A stretch of 64,000 nucleotides of DNA from an uncultured Alphaproteobacteria bacterium (GTDB lineage Bacteria; Pseudomonadota; Alphaproteobacteria; Sphingomonadales; Sphingomonadaceae). This document shows positions 15,196-23,526 of this stretch, in pieces. The notes below the pieces were generated by a model. It ran no database searches. It had not been told where the DNA came from and saw nothing but the letters and a program-made list of their open reading frames with translations. The position numbers and the translations under genes are program-made. The stretch is from assembly GCA_903934325.1 (NCBI GenBank), contig CAIZNH010000031.1:1-64000 (forward strand), in the 5' to 3' direction. How positions within the stretch are numbered: position 1 is the stretch's first letter; each line of letters begins with the position of its first letter.

Positions 15196-15684
15196 ATGAA
15201 GCTAGATCTGAAAACTTTTCTCGTGTTCGCCGTCGCGGCAATATCGGTCGAAACCTTTGCTTTGCCTCCTCCCCCGCCGATCAATGTCGTCGTGCTGTCG
15301 CGCGATCCGGACGCCCGCGCTCTGCTCCTCGCCTATCTTACATACCTAGAAGAGAAGGGTGAATTCCGCTGGGAGACCAACCATCTGAAAGCTGCTGACT
15401 TCGGTGACTGCGTCGCGAACGAAACATACGACAGTGCCTGTGTGAAGCGGGTCCTGAAGCACGCGCAGTTCACCGGCGCAGGCGTGGCGATTATGGTTGA
15501 CGGGCCTGCTGGATTGCAGCGCTGGCGCTGCGCCGGCAGGGGTGTCGATTGGCGCAGCGAGGCGAAGCAGCAGATCAACGTCGATCTGCGTGCGGCGCTT
15601 TTTGCTAAGGGGGGGGAAAGATTGGCGGCAAACAATGCCGCCTACGGCTGTCTGATTTCCGCTGCTGCGGAAATTGGATGGTAG
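15196..15684 (+). CDS. Small secreted protein, unknown function
   Basis: 162 residues from the ATG of MKLDLKTFLVFAVAAIS; an upstream in-frame start would bury the signal peptide. Cleavage is likely after TFALP. The mature part begins INVVVLSRDPDARALLLAYL and contains five cysteines (DCVANE, SACVKRV, RWRCAGRG, YGCLIS and one nearby), consistent with disulfides in the periplasm. I do not recognise the family. It is an orphan by spacing, with more than 200 bases to either neighbour on its strand. Confidence 0.65.
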   Translation: MKLDLKTFLVFAVAAISVETFALPPPPPINVVVLSRDPDARALLLAYLTYLEEKGEFRWETNHLKAADFGDCVANETYDSACVKRVLKHAQFTGAGVAIMVDGPAGLQRWRCAGRGVDWRSEAKQQINVDLRAALFAKGGERLAANNAAYGCLISAAAEIGW

Positions 15685-15905
15685 TGGCACTGGACGCCAG
15701 CAGAAGTACGCATTCGAACTGAAGGCATTTGGTCAAGACTCTGAATAATATCGAGTTTTTCGGAGGCAGGTTCATTTAGTTCCTGCGACGATGCTGAGGG
15801 TATCTCGGGCTGCCTAGTACTTGCAACATCCTACCCCTCGCAATAGAGATGATCGGGTTCCTGGGTTCGATATCGTATCGGTTACCGAGTAACTTCGGGG
15901 CAACT

Positions 15906-16319
15906 ATGCAAAAGTTCGTAGTAATTCTTTTTGGTGTCGTTGCACTCGCGCTATTCATGTTGGGAGGTGGTGGGGCGACCACACCGTCGGCAGCTGCCGC
16001 AGTCTCGCCGGTCGCTGTCGCCGCAGCCGCGCAGGCCTGTAACGATGGCCAAGACCGTAGCGTGACTATCATCAACGAAACCGGCGTCACCATGTTGGCG
16101 TTCTTCGCCTCACCGCCGGACGTAAACGATTGGGAGGATGACATTCTTGGAGACGAAGTGATCCAGAGCGATAGCTCGTTTGTGGTCAACTTCGATGATG
16201 GGCGCTGTCGCTGCATCTATGATTTCAGGGCGGTGTTCGCCAATGACTTCGCCGATGACGATGTCGTGATCCGCAATAAGATCAATGTCTGCGAGATTTC
16301 GACTTATCGCTATGACTGA
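15906..16319 (+). CDS. Small exported beta-rich protein with Trp-Glu-Asp / Cys pattern
   Basis: 137 residues from the ATG of MQKFVVILFGVVALALFML; an upstream in-frame ATG at 15849 would place 19 residues before the signal. After an Ala-rich linker comes a compact domain with SVTIINETGVTMLAFFAS, then PPDVNDWEDDILGDEVI and CRCIYDFRAVF with a late cysteine (NKINVCEIS). This order (N-x-T-G, S/P before a Trp-Asp-x-x-Leu-Gly segment, Cys-x-x-Asp, Cys) matches a family of small exported domains that often sits near or within secreted protease genes. It converges on the CHAT protease gene, 326 bases away. Confidence 0.68.
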   Translation: MQKFVVILFGVVALALFMLGGGGATTPSAAAAVSPVAVAAAAQACNDGQDRSVTIINETGVTMLAFFASPPDVNDWEDDILGDEVIQSDSSFVVNFDDGRCRCIYDFRAVFANDFADDDVVIRNKINVCEISTYRYD

Positions 16320-16645
16320 TAACGACGTACGACAGGTGGCGCCGTAAGTCGCCATGGCCACTCCTCAATCGAAGCCGTAAGGCAGCGCAAATCGCTGCCC
16401 CCCTTGCCGACCGGTGGCAGCGGCAGTTCGCCCGACACAAAGGAATTGCCGTCGTCTTCGTTACAGTACACCGCCATCATGGATGGCGGGCCCGATACCT
16501 TTGCCTCGCGATCTATAACGTGTGATTTGAATTCGCGCTAAACGCTCGCGGCAGCAGGGGGGCAGGTCATTCGCTTGAACCAAGCCTCTCAGCCGCTCCC
16601 TATGAAACTTCGGCTTCGCTCTTATAGTCCGGCTCAAGCGCGGTT
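16320..16645. other. Intergenic stretch between convergent genes
   Basis: 326 bases after the exported-domain gene and after the CHAT gene stop. No recognisable gene; no strong terminator hairpin followed by a T-run is visible on either strand. Confidence 0.6.
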
Positions 16646-19600
16646 TCAGCTTCCGCTTTCGATCAAGCTGAAGGGTGCCCAAGCCCAGGGGTCGGACCAG
16701 CTCGGCTCCCATCCGGGAATAGCATCGCCCAGCACTGAGGTTCCGCTCCGGATGCCACGCAGCGCCAGTTGCAGCGCCTCGGCACGGGACAGGTCGGGAC
16801 GGGCCGCCTTTATGCGGAAGGTCTCGCTGGTGATCGCGGCGCCGACCGTGTCGAGCACCGGCCAGTGGCTCACCAGCAGCGAACGGGCGCCGGCGAAAAA
16901 GAACGCCCGCGCCAGACCGGAGAGGCTTTCGTTGCTACCGCCATCGGCGGGGCCGGCGGTGTTGCAGGCCGATAGCACGACCCAGTCGGCGCTCAGGTTC
17001 AGCGCGGCCGCCTCGCTCGCGGTCAGGTAGCCGTCATCGCTGCTACTGGCCTCGTCGGGCGGGGTCATGACAAGGCCGGGCTCGGCGTTCCCCTCGATCT
17101 GCCCGGGCAGCATCGCATGGGTAGCGAAGACGATGATGCCGGCATTGGCGAGCAGCGCGGGGGACTTCACCCGGCTCTCGGTCGCGGCCTCGGCAAGCAG
17201 CAGGCTGTCTTCCGGACTGCCAAGCGTGCGCGCGATGGCGAGCAATTCGCGCCTTGTACCGGGCAGCGAGCTCAATTTCATTAGCGCGGCGGGCTCGGCG
17301 AGGTCATTGCTGCCTCGGACATTGGCGGTGGTGACGCTGGAACTACCCCGCGCGATTTCCTGCGCCGGGCCGAGCACGGGATCGCCAATTCCGACGAAGT
17401 CCCGCGTGTCCGTTTCGCCCGTTTCAGCTGCGGCATAGGCGCGCAGGCTGGACACTGAGGGCAAGGTCGCCAGCGCATAGCGGTCGCCAAGCCACTGGGT
17501 GCCCGCCAGCGCGGTGAGTTCTGCCTGCTCGTCGAAGCTTTGCCGCGGCGGCTCGCCTACCACCAGAATGCCCAGCGGAATGCTACCGAGGCTCCCTCCG
17601 GTCACCGTGTAGAGCGTCCCGGCATCGCCGAGGCCCGACACGACCGGCGCGACGAGCTGCTGGTAGAGCGCCGCAGCCGCCTTGCCCTCGAACAGATATT
17701 CGCCCGGCAGGTTCAGCGTGCAACTGCCCGGATCGAGCCGGCAGCGCACCGATGCGACCAGCCGGTCCATTTCAGTCCGGCTCACGTCGGCCTTGTGCCA
17801 GGCAGTGCTGTCGGCCGAAATCGCAAAGCTGTAGACCGCATCGCCGATCGGCTGGATCATCAGCACGGCCTCGCCCGCGCGTAACCTTGACCGGGTTTGC
17901 GCGATCGACAAGCCAAAGGGGCGCGAGGTGTTGGCATAGGCAGGATAACGCTGCCGAAGTTCCTCGGTCAGTGCCGCCAGCGCCCGGCGATCGCCATCGA
18001 GCGAGGTACCGCCTGCCGCTGCGCCGGCGCTGTCCGTCACCGCCACCTGATCGAAAGCATAAATTCGCGCAGCAAGCGCCGCCTGCCGGTCGATCAGCGC
18101 GCCGAGTTCCGGATCGCTGACGGCCGCCCGCGCGGCCGCTTCCAGCAGCGATGCCGCCGCCCGGCTCTGGGCAAAATCCTGAGCTGCACGAAACGCCTCG
18201 TCAAATCCATCGTGGACAATGGTGATTTTCCCGAATTGCCTCAGCTTGCCTGTATAAGCCCAATTCAGCGTAACCAGCGTTGAAAAGGTCACCGCTAGCG
18301 GATCGGAGCCCATGCCGGCCGAAGCGGTGCGGAAACCCAATGGCTTCCCGGTTGGATCACGGGCCGGCGTATAGCGCCGCTCGCGTGCGTAGAAGACGGC
18401 AGTCCTCGCCGCGACATCGGCGATGTCGTAATACTGGGGGTTTTTCAGCAACGCGAGCGCGCGGCGCGCTTCAAGCCGAGCTAGGTTGGCATCAAGGTGC
18501 GCGATGCCGTCAGTCACACTTTCAAACGTCAAGCGCTGGTAGATCGCCGCGGCCTCCTTCCACTTGCCTTCGCAGGCCAAAAGGATGGCATGGGCTTCAT
18601 CCAGAGGGCGCCTGTAGTGACCGACTAGTGGGTAGCCTTCCGAACCCACGAGCGCATTGACCTCCTCGCGCTTTTCGTCGTGGCACCGCCCCTGATAATG
18701 CGCGTTGAATACCTGTCCGGCGAGGATGTCGATGGCGAGCCTCAATGACTGCTTCGGCCCGGCCTCAAGCGTGGCCGCTGCCATTTCCCACTGGCCCGCG
18801 GCATGTTGGTGTTCGCCGAGCGTATCTAGTCGCCGGGCGTTGAAGCTGTGGGCCTGCCCCGGCAGCACGGCCGCGGCGCGCCTGATAAGTGCCTCGGCCT
18901 CTTGGCTGCGTCCCATGGCGGAGAGCGTCTGCGCATAAAGCAGCATCGCCCGAGCGGTGGCAGGATGGGTGAAGCCATTGACTTTCTCGCGGGCGGCCAC
19001 CAGCCGGCGCGCTTCCTCTAGAGCGGGCTCGATATCGCCAATCTGGTCGATCAACTCAACCAGACGCTCCTGCACATCCAACGTTGCCGGCGCGTCTGCT
19101 CCAAGGCCGCTGGCCAGGAAGTCACGGATCCTTTCGAAGCAGGCCCGCTGTTCTTCTCCACTAATATTGAGGACAGCTCTAGATAGCCGCAATTCCGCAG
19201 CGGAGAGGCTGTCCGGCGTGCCTTCGCATTGCCCCTGGGCGAAAGCGATCGGCAGGCCGTCGGATACAATGTTGGCGGATACCATCGGCGAGCGGCCCAG
19301 CACCTCGACCAGCGTCAGGCGCGCCCGTGCGGTAGCCTGCAACGTGTTGGGCGCGTCATAACCCTCGACATCGAGCAGCAGCTTGGCGGCCTCGGTGTAA
19401 TGATGCAGCGAGTCCAGCGGGCGGCCGGCTTCGGCATCCGCCTCGGCGAGGGCGAAAATCAGGCGCGCCCGACCGACGTCCTTTGTTTCATGCTCTTCCA
19501 GCAACGACCGGACCAGCGTGGTTGCCTCGTCGATCCGGCCGAGCCCGGTCAGCGACCGCGCGAGCGAGGCGCAGGCCACGGCAACCGAGACCGGCTCCGG

Positions 19601-20218
19601 CGCGGCGGCTGCGTGTTCGGCATCGCAGGCTAGCCGCGCCAGCCCTTCGGCTTCGACAAAGCGGCCCTGCAGTCGCCGCACATACGCGATAGCGAGCCCT
19701 TGTCGCGCCTGTTCCAGCGGATCGAGCCCGGCCCGCCGTGATATGACTTGCGCATTTTCCTCTAATAGGGCGGCTGCTTCGGCCAGCCGGCCCAGTTGGA
19801 CGAGATTGAGGGCGCGATCATCCCGCGCGAGATAGGTCCAGCCCATGTCTGGGCCGAGGCGCCGTTCAAGGGCCGCGACATTGGCCGCCAGCGCGGCCTC
19901 TGCCTCCTGATGCTTGCCGATCCGCGACAGGCTGGCCGCCCGCAGCGTGTCGAGCCGGAGCGCGAGCGGATGATCCGGCCCGTAGGTATCGTCGACCAGC
20001 GGCTTGATCTTGTCGATTGCTGAGATCGTATTGGCCGGAAAGGCCGACCATTCGTGAAATCCGATTGTTTGCCAACCAGTATCAAGCTGCCGTGCTTCCT
20101 CCTCGGTGGGTTGACGCAGATCGGGCACCATAGACGCCGAGGCTGATTGCGGCTGGGCAAAAGTTGGAACGGCCGCTGTCAACCAGACTGTCAAACAGAT
20201 TATGACCAGCCTTCTCAT
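16646..20218 (-). CDS. Exported TPR-CHAT protease
   Basis: 1190 residues. Signal peptide MRRLVIICLTVWLTAAVPTF ends at AFAQ, so the protein is exported. Residues about 60-500 contain TPR-like helical pairs (for example LAEAAALLEENAQVISRRAG and HPATARAMLLYAQTLSAMGR), with more helical repeats to about 730. The C-terminal about 320 residues form a CHAT domain, a caspase-like cysteine peptidase: SLGSIPLGILVVGEP, catalytic His near 1034 in FATHAMLPG and catalytic Cys near 1085 in VVLSACNTAGP, followed by GLARAFFFAGARSLLVSHW. TPR-CHAT proteins include the CRISPR-associated Craspase, but that one is cytoplasmic; this one is predicted periplasmic and has no CRISPR genes nearby. Substrate unknown; the exported neighbours in the element are candidates. 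Confidence 0.9.
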   Translation of the reverse strand: MRRLVIICLTVWLTAAVPTFAQPQSASASMVPDLRQPTEEEARQLDTGWQTIGFHEWSAFPANTISAIDKIKPLVDDTYGPDHPLALRLDTLRAASLSRIGKHQEAEAALAANVAALERRLGPDMGWTYLARDDRALNLVQLGRLAEAAALLEENAQVISRRAGLDPLEQARQGLAIAYVRRLQGRFVEAEGLARLACDAEHAAAAPEPVSVAVACASLARSLTGLGRIDEATTLVRSLLEEHETKDVGRARLIFALAEADAEAGRPLDSLHHYTEAAKLLLDVEGYDAPNTLQATARARLTLVEVLGRSPMVSANIVSDGLPIAFAQGQCEGTPDSLSAAELRLSRAVLNISGEEQRACFERIRDFLASGLGADAPATLDVQERLVELIDQIGDIEPALEEARRLVAAREKVNGFTHPATARAMLLYAQTLSAMGRSQEAEALIRRAAAVLPGQAHSFNARRLDTLGEHQHAAGQWEMAAATLEAGPKQSLRLAIDILAGQVFNAHYQGRCHDEKREEVNALVGSEGYPLVGHYRRPLDEAHAILLACEGKWKEAAAIYQRLTFESVTDGIAHLDANLARLEARRALALLKNPQYYDIADVAARTAVFYARERRYTPARDPTGKPLGFRTASAGMGSDPLAVTFSTLVTLNWAYTGKLRQFGKITIVHDGFDEAFRAAQDFAQSRAAASLLEAAARAAVSDPELGALIDRQAALAARIYAFDQVAVTDSAGAAAGGTSLDGDRRALAALTEELRQRYPAYANTSRPFGLSIAQTRSRLRAGEAVLMIQPIGDAVYSFAISADSTAWHKADVSRTEMDRLVASVRCRLDPGSCTLNLPGEYLFEGKAAAALYQQLVAPVVSGLGDAGTLYTVTGGSLGSIPLGILVVGEPPRQSFDEQAELTALAGTQWLGDRYALATLPSVSSLRAYAAAETGETDTRDFVGIGDPVLGPAQEIARGSSSVTTANVRGSNDLAEPAALMKLSSLPGTRRELLAIARTLGSPEDSLLLAEAATESRVKSPALLANAGIIVFATHAMLPGQIEGNAEPGLVMTPPDEASSSDDGYLTASEAAALNLSADWVVLSACNTAGPADGGSNESLSGLARAFFFAGARSLLVSHWPVLDTVGAAITSETFRIKAARPDLSRAEALQLALRGIRSGTSVLGDAIPGWEPSWSDPWAWAPFSLIESGS

Positions 20219-20349
20219 GTTCCTCAGACTAACAATCAGTGGTCATGATGCAAGCCTCCTACCGCGCATTTTCGGATCACACTGCAAGCCTCAGGTGGGG
20301 CGATGTGAGGTATTCATTGCAGGGGCGCTGGCTCGGCGGCGGCAGGTGT

Positions 20350-20486
20350 GCGCCAGCGCACCAGCCGCGCCAGAGGCAACAGACCAAGCCTGCGCCGCTG
20401 CGCACCAGTCCCCCCTAAAGGGGGGTGACTGGAGCGTCGCACTTCGGACACCAGAAAAATGCGGCAGTTGCGCCAGTCTGCGCCAG
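20350..20486 (+). repeat. Iteron-like GCRCCAG cluster beside the RepA-like gene
   Basis: GCGCCAG or GCACCAG occurs six times in one orientation within 137 bases: 20350, 20358, 20367, 20402, 20470 and 20480, with spacings of 8-10 inside the sub-clusters. A hairpin (CCAGTC/CCCCC with AAAG loop, 20405-20432) lies between them. The block fills the intergenic space directly downstream of the RepA/primase-like gene, the place where P4-like elements keep replication repeats. Origin function is inference. Confidence 0.5.
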
Positions 20487-22691
20487 TCAGCGATTTTCAA
20501 CCGTCGCTCTCCCCCCGATGGCATCTTTCAGAGATATGGGCGCTACTCCCGGGACCAGATAGTCTCGCTCTTTCCTGCTGCTGTCCTTGCCCTTTTCGAT
20601 CCTGAAATAGCCTCGGCTGGTCCAATCGCGGGCGATCCGGTCGAGGCGAGCCCGGTTGACGGCATCGTAGCTATCGACGCCAGTTACACTGCCGATGGCA
20701 TGGCCGATCCAATCTGCGGCCCGGAAGTCGCGTCTGAAGGTTTGTGAAGCTGCCAAGGCTTGCACCGCCAAGACATCTTCTGCGCTGTAGAGAGGGACAT
20801 CGGGAGGAACTTCCCAAGGCGATGCAACCCCCACGCTGTCCCCATTGGGGAGCCCGACAGGCACGATCTCGAACCAGCGGGCTTGTTCGGCTGGCGCGCG
20901 GGAGTGCTTGTCGTCCTGCACCGAGAAGTACCGCCAGCGGTCACTATCCGGCACACCGACCGCTCTTGCGGCGTCGACGGACATTTTGTTAACGACCAGC
21001 ACGCCTCGAGCCGCGCTCGTTAGGGCAGACGCACCTCGAGCCGAAGCGGAACTGACCTCACCAGCGCCAGCTTTAGACGTGTGGTGCACGAGGATTATCG
21101 CGCAGCCTGTCGCCCGCGCAACGCGAGCCCACGCCTTCGCAATCTTGTCGATTTTCGTGTTGGAGTTTTCCTCCACCGCGTGGCTGGAGACGAAGGGGTC
21201 GATGATAAGGGCCCGGATGTTCTTCGCCTTAATCTCGGTGCTGATCTTGTCGAAGACAGGTTCAAGCAGCTTCATTCCCTCGCGAGTTTCGATGGCCGTG
21301 CAGAGTTCCGATCCATCGAGTGCGCTATCCACGAAGAGCTTGCCGTCAATCTCGCTTGCGTTGACTCCGTGGTGCTGCCGGGCACCGCTGATCGAACGTT
21401 CCAATTCGTCTAAATCGTCTTCAAGGTTCCAGACCCAGACGTTACCTTGCGCTGATACCGGCATGCCAAGGATTGCACTGCCCGTGACAATAGAGAGCGC
21501 CAATCCAATCGTGAACGTGGTTTTGCCCGACCCACCCGGCGCGGTCAGGACGGTCACCGTGCCCGCGAGTAACAAGCGATCCACGACCCACACCCGCGGG
21601 GGGATCGTTGCTGGGTCCCTTGGGCGATATGGGTGAGCCACAATCTCGCCCACGGTCGGTGGCACCGCCTCAGAAATGGCAGCTAAGGCAGCGCTTCGGT
21701 CGCCTGCGTGCTCGAAATGCGCGAACAGATCGAACGCGTCGCCAAACCTATCGCCGTCGCCTGTAGGTGCGCCCAAACCGGCTTCGGCATCGGAACCCGA
21801 AAGGCTCGACCACCTCTCCTCATCAAGATAGACCTTCGTGGCGAAACTACCGGAGGTTTGGTGTGGCGAGCGCCAGTGGCAACTGCCAACGTGCTTCTGC
21901 TCATATCCATACTTCTCTAGCAGTTCCTCTAGCCGGTTCTCGGCGTTGAAGCGCTCGATCGGACTGAGCGCGCCCGTGGCAGGGCGCAGAGCCCTCTTCA
22001 GCATCCTCGCTGCCCGGTCTGCTGCCCTCTTTGCCTCGGCAGTCGCTGCAGCTTCAGTGAGCCGCTGAATGTCCCTTGCGAGAGGACCGCGTGACAGATC
22101 GACGGGTGAGCCTTCAGCAAGCGAGAATTTGTAATGGATCGGCTCGCCATCTTCGCCACGGTTTTCCGGCTTAACGTTCGGAAGGTAGATCACCTGACCA
22201 GATCGCTCCAGCGTCGTGTCAGGCGCGATGCCGTGAGAGCGTAGGATGTCGAAGAACGCCTGCTGCGCCAGCACCCACGTGTCGTAGGTTGCGGGTTCGG
22301 CAATGGGGGCAATTACGCGCCATTTGTTGTTATCGATTGTAGCGCTGGATGTGCTGTAGATCGCAGACGCAACATCAGCCCCGAACGCCGCCTCTACGGC
22401 TGCCTCAAGTCGCTCAAGCGGAACGTTCCCTTTGTCGATATCTGCGGCGAGGATTTGGAAAACGCCCTTTTCGCGCTGCACGGAAAATTCCCGTGCATCA
22501 GGCGATGCATAAGATGACGGAATGATGCCCTTGGCGGCCTCTTTATCTAATGCCGTAGGCTGATCTACTGCGGCGAAAATTTCGCCCAGCGTGATGGTAT
22601 TGTATCCGCGCCGAGTGCCTTTGCGGCTCTCTCTGTCGTTTTTCAAATGCACGACGCACCGTTCGCGCCAGTTAGCTTTTTGGTGTTCCAT
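20487..22691 (-). CDS. RepA/primase-like AAA ATPase (element replication protein)
   Basis: 734 residues. The N-terminal about 250 residues have a primase-polymerase-like look (ILAADIDKGNVPLERLEAAV, then STSSATIDNNKWRVIAPIAE, where the substrate must be counted as DNA/nucleotide by analogy). The central RecA-like ATPase domain has Walker A APGGSGKTTF near residue 385, Walker B ALIIDPFVSSH and the sensor-like CAIILVHHTSKAG, as in RepA-type hexameric helicases. The C-terminus is a probable winged helix (NRARLDRIARDWTSRGYFRI). Such proteins start replication of excised integrative elements. It is the last gene of the integrase-led minus-strand run, and no strong ribosome site precedes its ATG. 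Confidence 0.82.
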   Translation of the reverse strand: MEHQKANWRERCVVHLKNDRESRKGTRRGYNTITLGEIFAAVDQPTALDKEAAKGIIPSSYASPDAREFSVQREKGVFQILAADIDKGNVPLERLEAAVEAAFGADVASAIYSTSSATIDNNKWRVIAPIAEPATYDTWVLAQQAFFDILRSHGIAPDTTLERSGQVIYLPNVKPENRGEDGEPIHYKFSLAEGSPVDLSRGPLARDIQRLTEAAATAEAKRAADRAARMLKRALRPATGALSPIERFNAENRLEELLEKYGYEQKHVGSCHWRSPHQTSGSFATKVYLDEERWSSLSGSDAEAGLGAPTGDGDRFGDAFDLFAHFEHAGDRSAALAAISEAVPPTVGEIVAHPYRPRDPATIPPRVWVVDRLLLAGTVTVLTAPGGSGKTTFTIGLALSIVTGSAILGMPVSAQGNVWVWNLEDDLDELERSISGARQHHGVNASEIDGKLFVDSALDGSELCTAIETREGMKLLEPVFDKISTEIKAKNIRALIIDPFVSSHAVEENSNTKIDKIAKAWARVARATGCAIILVHHTSKAGAGEVSSASARGASALTSAARGVLVVNKMSVDAARAVGVPDSDRWRYFSVQDDKHSRAPAEQARWFEIVPVGLPNGDSVGVASPWEVPPDVPLYSAEDVLAVQALAASQTFRRDFRAADWIGHAIGSVTGVDSYDAVNRARLDRIARDWTSRGYFRIEKGKDSSRKERDYLVPGVAPISLKDAIGGRATVENR

Positions 22692-22752
22692 TTTTTGGCT
22701 TTCGTTTGAAAGCCCAGCCCAAAGCGGCTATAAAAGTAGCGACGCTAATCAC

Positions 22753-22787
22753 CGCCCTCGGTTCGCTATGAGCCGGGGGCGTTTTTT
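22753..22787 (+). terminator. Hairpin with T-run just after alpA (active toward the plus strand)
   Basis: Nine base pairs (CGCCCTCGG with CCGGGGGCG, one G-T pair) and an 11-base loop, followed on the plus strand by TTTTTT. On the minus strand, in which all neighbouring genes read, no T-run follows. It would therefore stop transcription entering from the RepA side and may insulate alpA from antisense reading. Confidence 0.6.
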
Positions 22788-22983
22788 AAGAGTGGCTGGC
22801 GCTTGTCGAGGAGACGAGGCGGCTTTCAAGCCAAGCGTCTATGTCGCAGCGCCGATAACGCACCGCACCGCCCAACTTCGCGTAGCGTGGTCCTTCGCCG
22901 GTTAAGCGGAATCGCTCTAGCGTTGGCTTGCCAAGCCGCGTGTAAGATGCGGCCTCGCGGGTGTTGAGAATCTCATCATTCAT
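22786..22983 (-). CDS. AlpA-type excisionase/regulator
   Basis: 65 residues. A MerR-like helix-turn-helix of the AlpA/excisionase type: LNTREAASYTRLGKPTLERF, then GPRYAKLGGAVRYRRCDIDAW, where the R-Y-x-x-x-D-I-D-x-W ending is the family signature. Such proteins activate integrase expression or bend DNA at attachment sites for excision. It lies 42 bases downstream of the 166-residue gene on the same strand. Confidence 0.88.
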   Translation of the reverse strand: MNDEILNTREAASYTRLGKPTLERFRLTGEGPRYAKLGGAVRYRRCDIDAWLESRLVSSTSASHS

Positions 22984-23025
22984 AATCTGCCACCTTCCAT
23001 TTTCGTCGGGTGACAGTTCAGGTAT

Positions 23026-23526
23026 TCATTTTTTGCGCTCGGGTCCTACCCATTTGGCGAGCACTTTTTTTAACACACGGCCCGCCCGGTCATTTGCTGC
23101 TTTGCGCGGAACCCCAACATAACTGCCCTCTTTGTGTAAAATCTCGGCGGCTTGCGCTGGCGTCGGCACAACAAAGGGCTTGCCTGTCAATGTCGCAACC
23201 AGCCGCGGAATAGCCAAAGCGCTTTTTAGTGCCGCATGTTCAGAGAATCCTGCTTCCGCTTTGCCTGAGAGCTTCAAGGCCTTCAGAGCGCGCTCTGACC
23301 GATCCGACGAAGTGTCTGCAATTACGTACTCCACTACATCTTGGGCGATCGATCGAGCCCACCGTGCCGTGTCTTCATCTGAGAGCAAACCACCGGCGAT
23401 CGCGCGCCATATCGTATCTACAGCCCCCCTCGATGGCCTCCTCGAGGACCAATCAAAGTGGCGCAAAGCTTCCAGCGCATCCAGCGCTAGGCGCTCATCC
23501 TGATCTGGCGTTTCCTTGGGAGTCAT
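23026..23526 (-). CDS. Element-encoded protein of unknown function
   Basis: 166 residues, mostly charged and helical with no membrane segment (EALRHFDWSSRRPSRGAVDT, ending in a basic tail LKKVLAKWVGPERKK). Its ATG overlaps the integrase stop codon, so it is translationally coupled to the integrase. Proteins at this position in integrase-alpA-repA arrays are often DNA-binding accessory factors, but no motif here shows it. Confidence 0.65.
   Translation of the reverse strand: MTPKETPDQDERLALDALEALRHFDWSSRRPSRGAVDTIWRAIAGGLLSDEDTARWARSIAQDVVEYVIADTSSDRSERALKALKLSGKAEAGFSEHAALKSALAIPRLVATLTGKPFVVPTPAQAAEILHKEGSYVGVPRKAANDRAGRVLKKVLAKWVGPERKK

Noticed and set aside
16646-20218. Reading the TPR-CHAT protein as a CRISPR Craspase component
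   Set aside because: No CRISPR array or gRAMP/Cas7-11 gene is present and the protein has a signal peptide, which a Craspase partner lacks.
20405-20432. GC hairpin downstream of the RepA-like gene as a terminator
   Set aside because: No T-run follows on either strand; it fits better as part of the repeat cluster.
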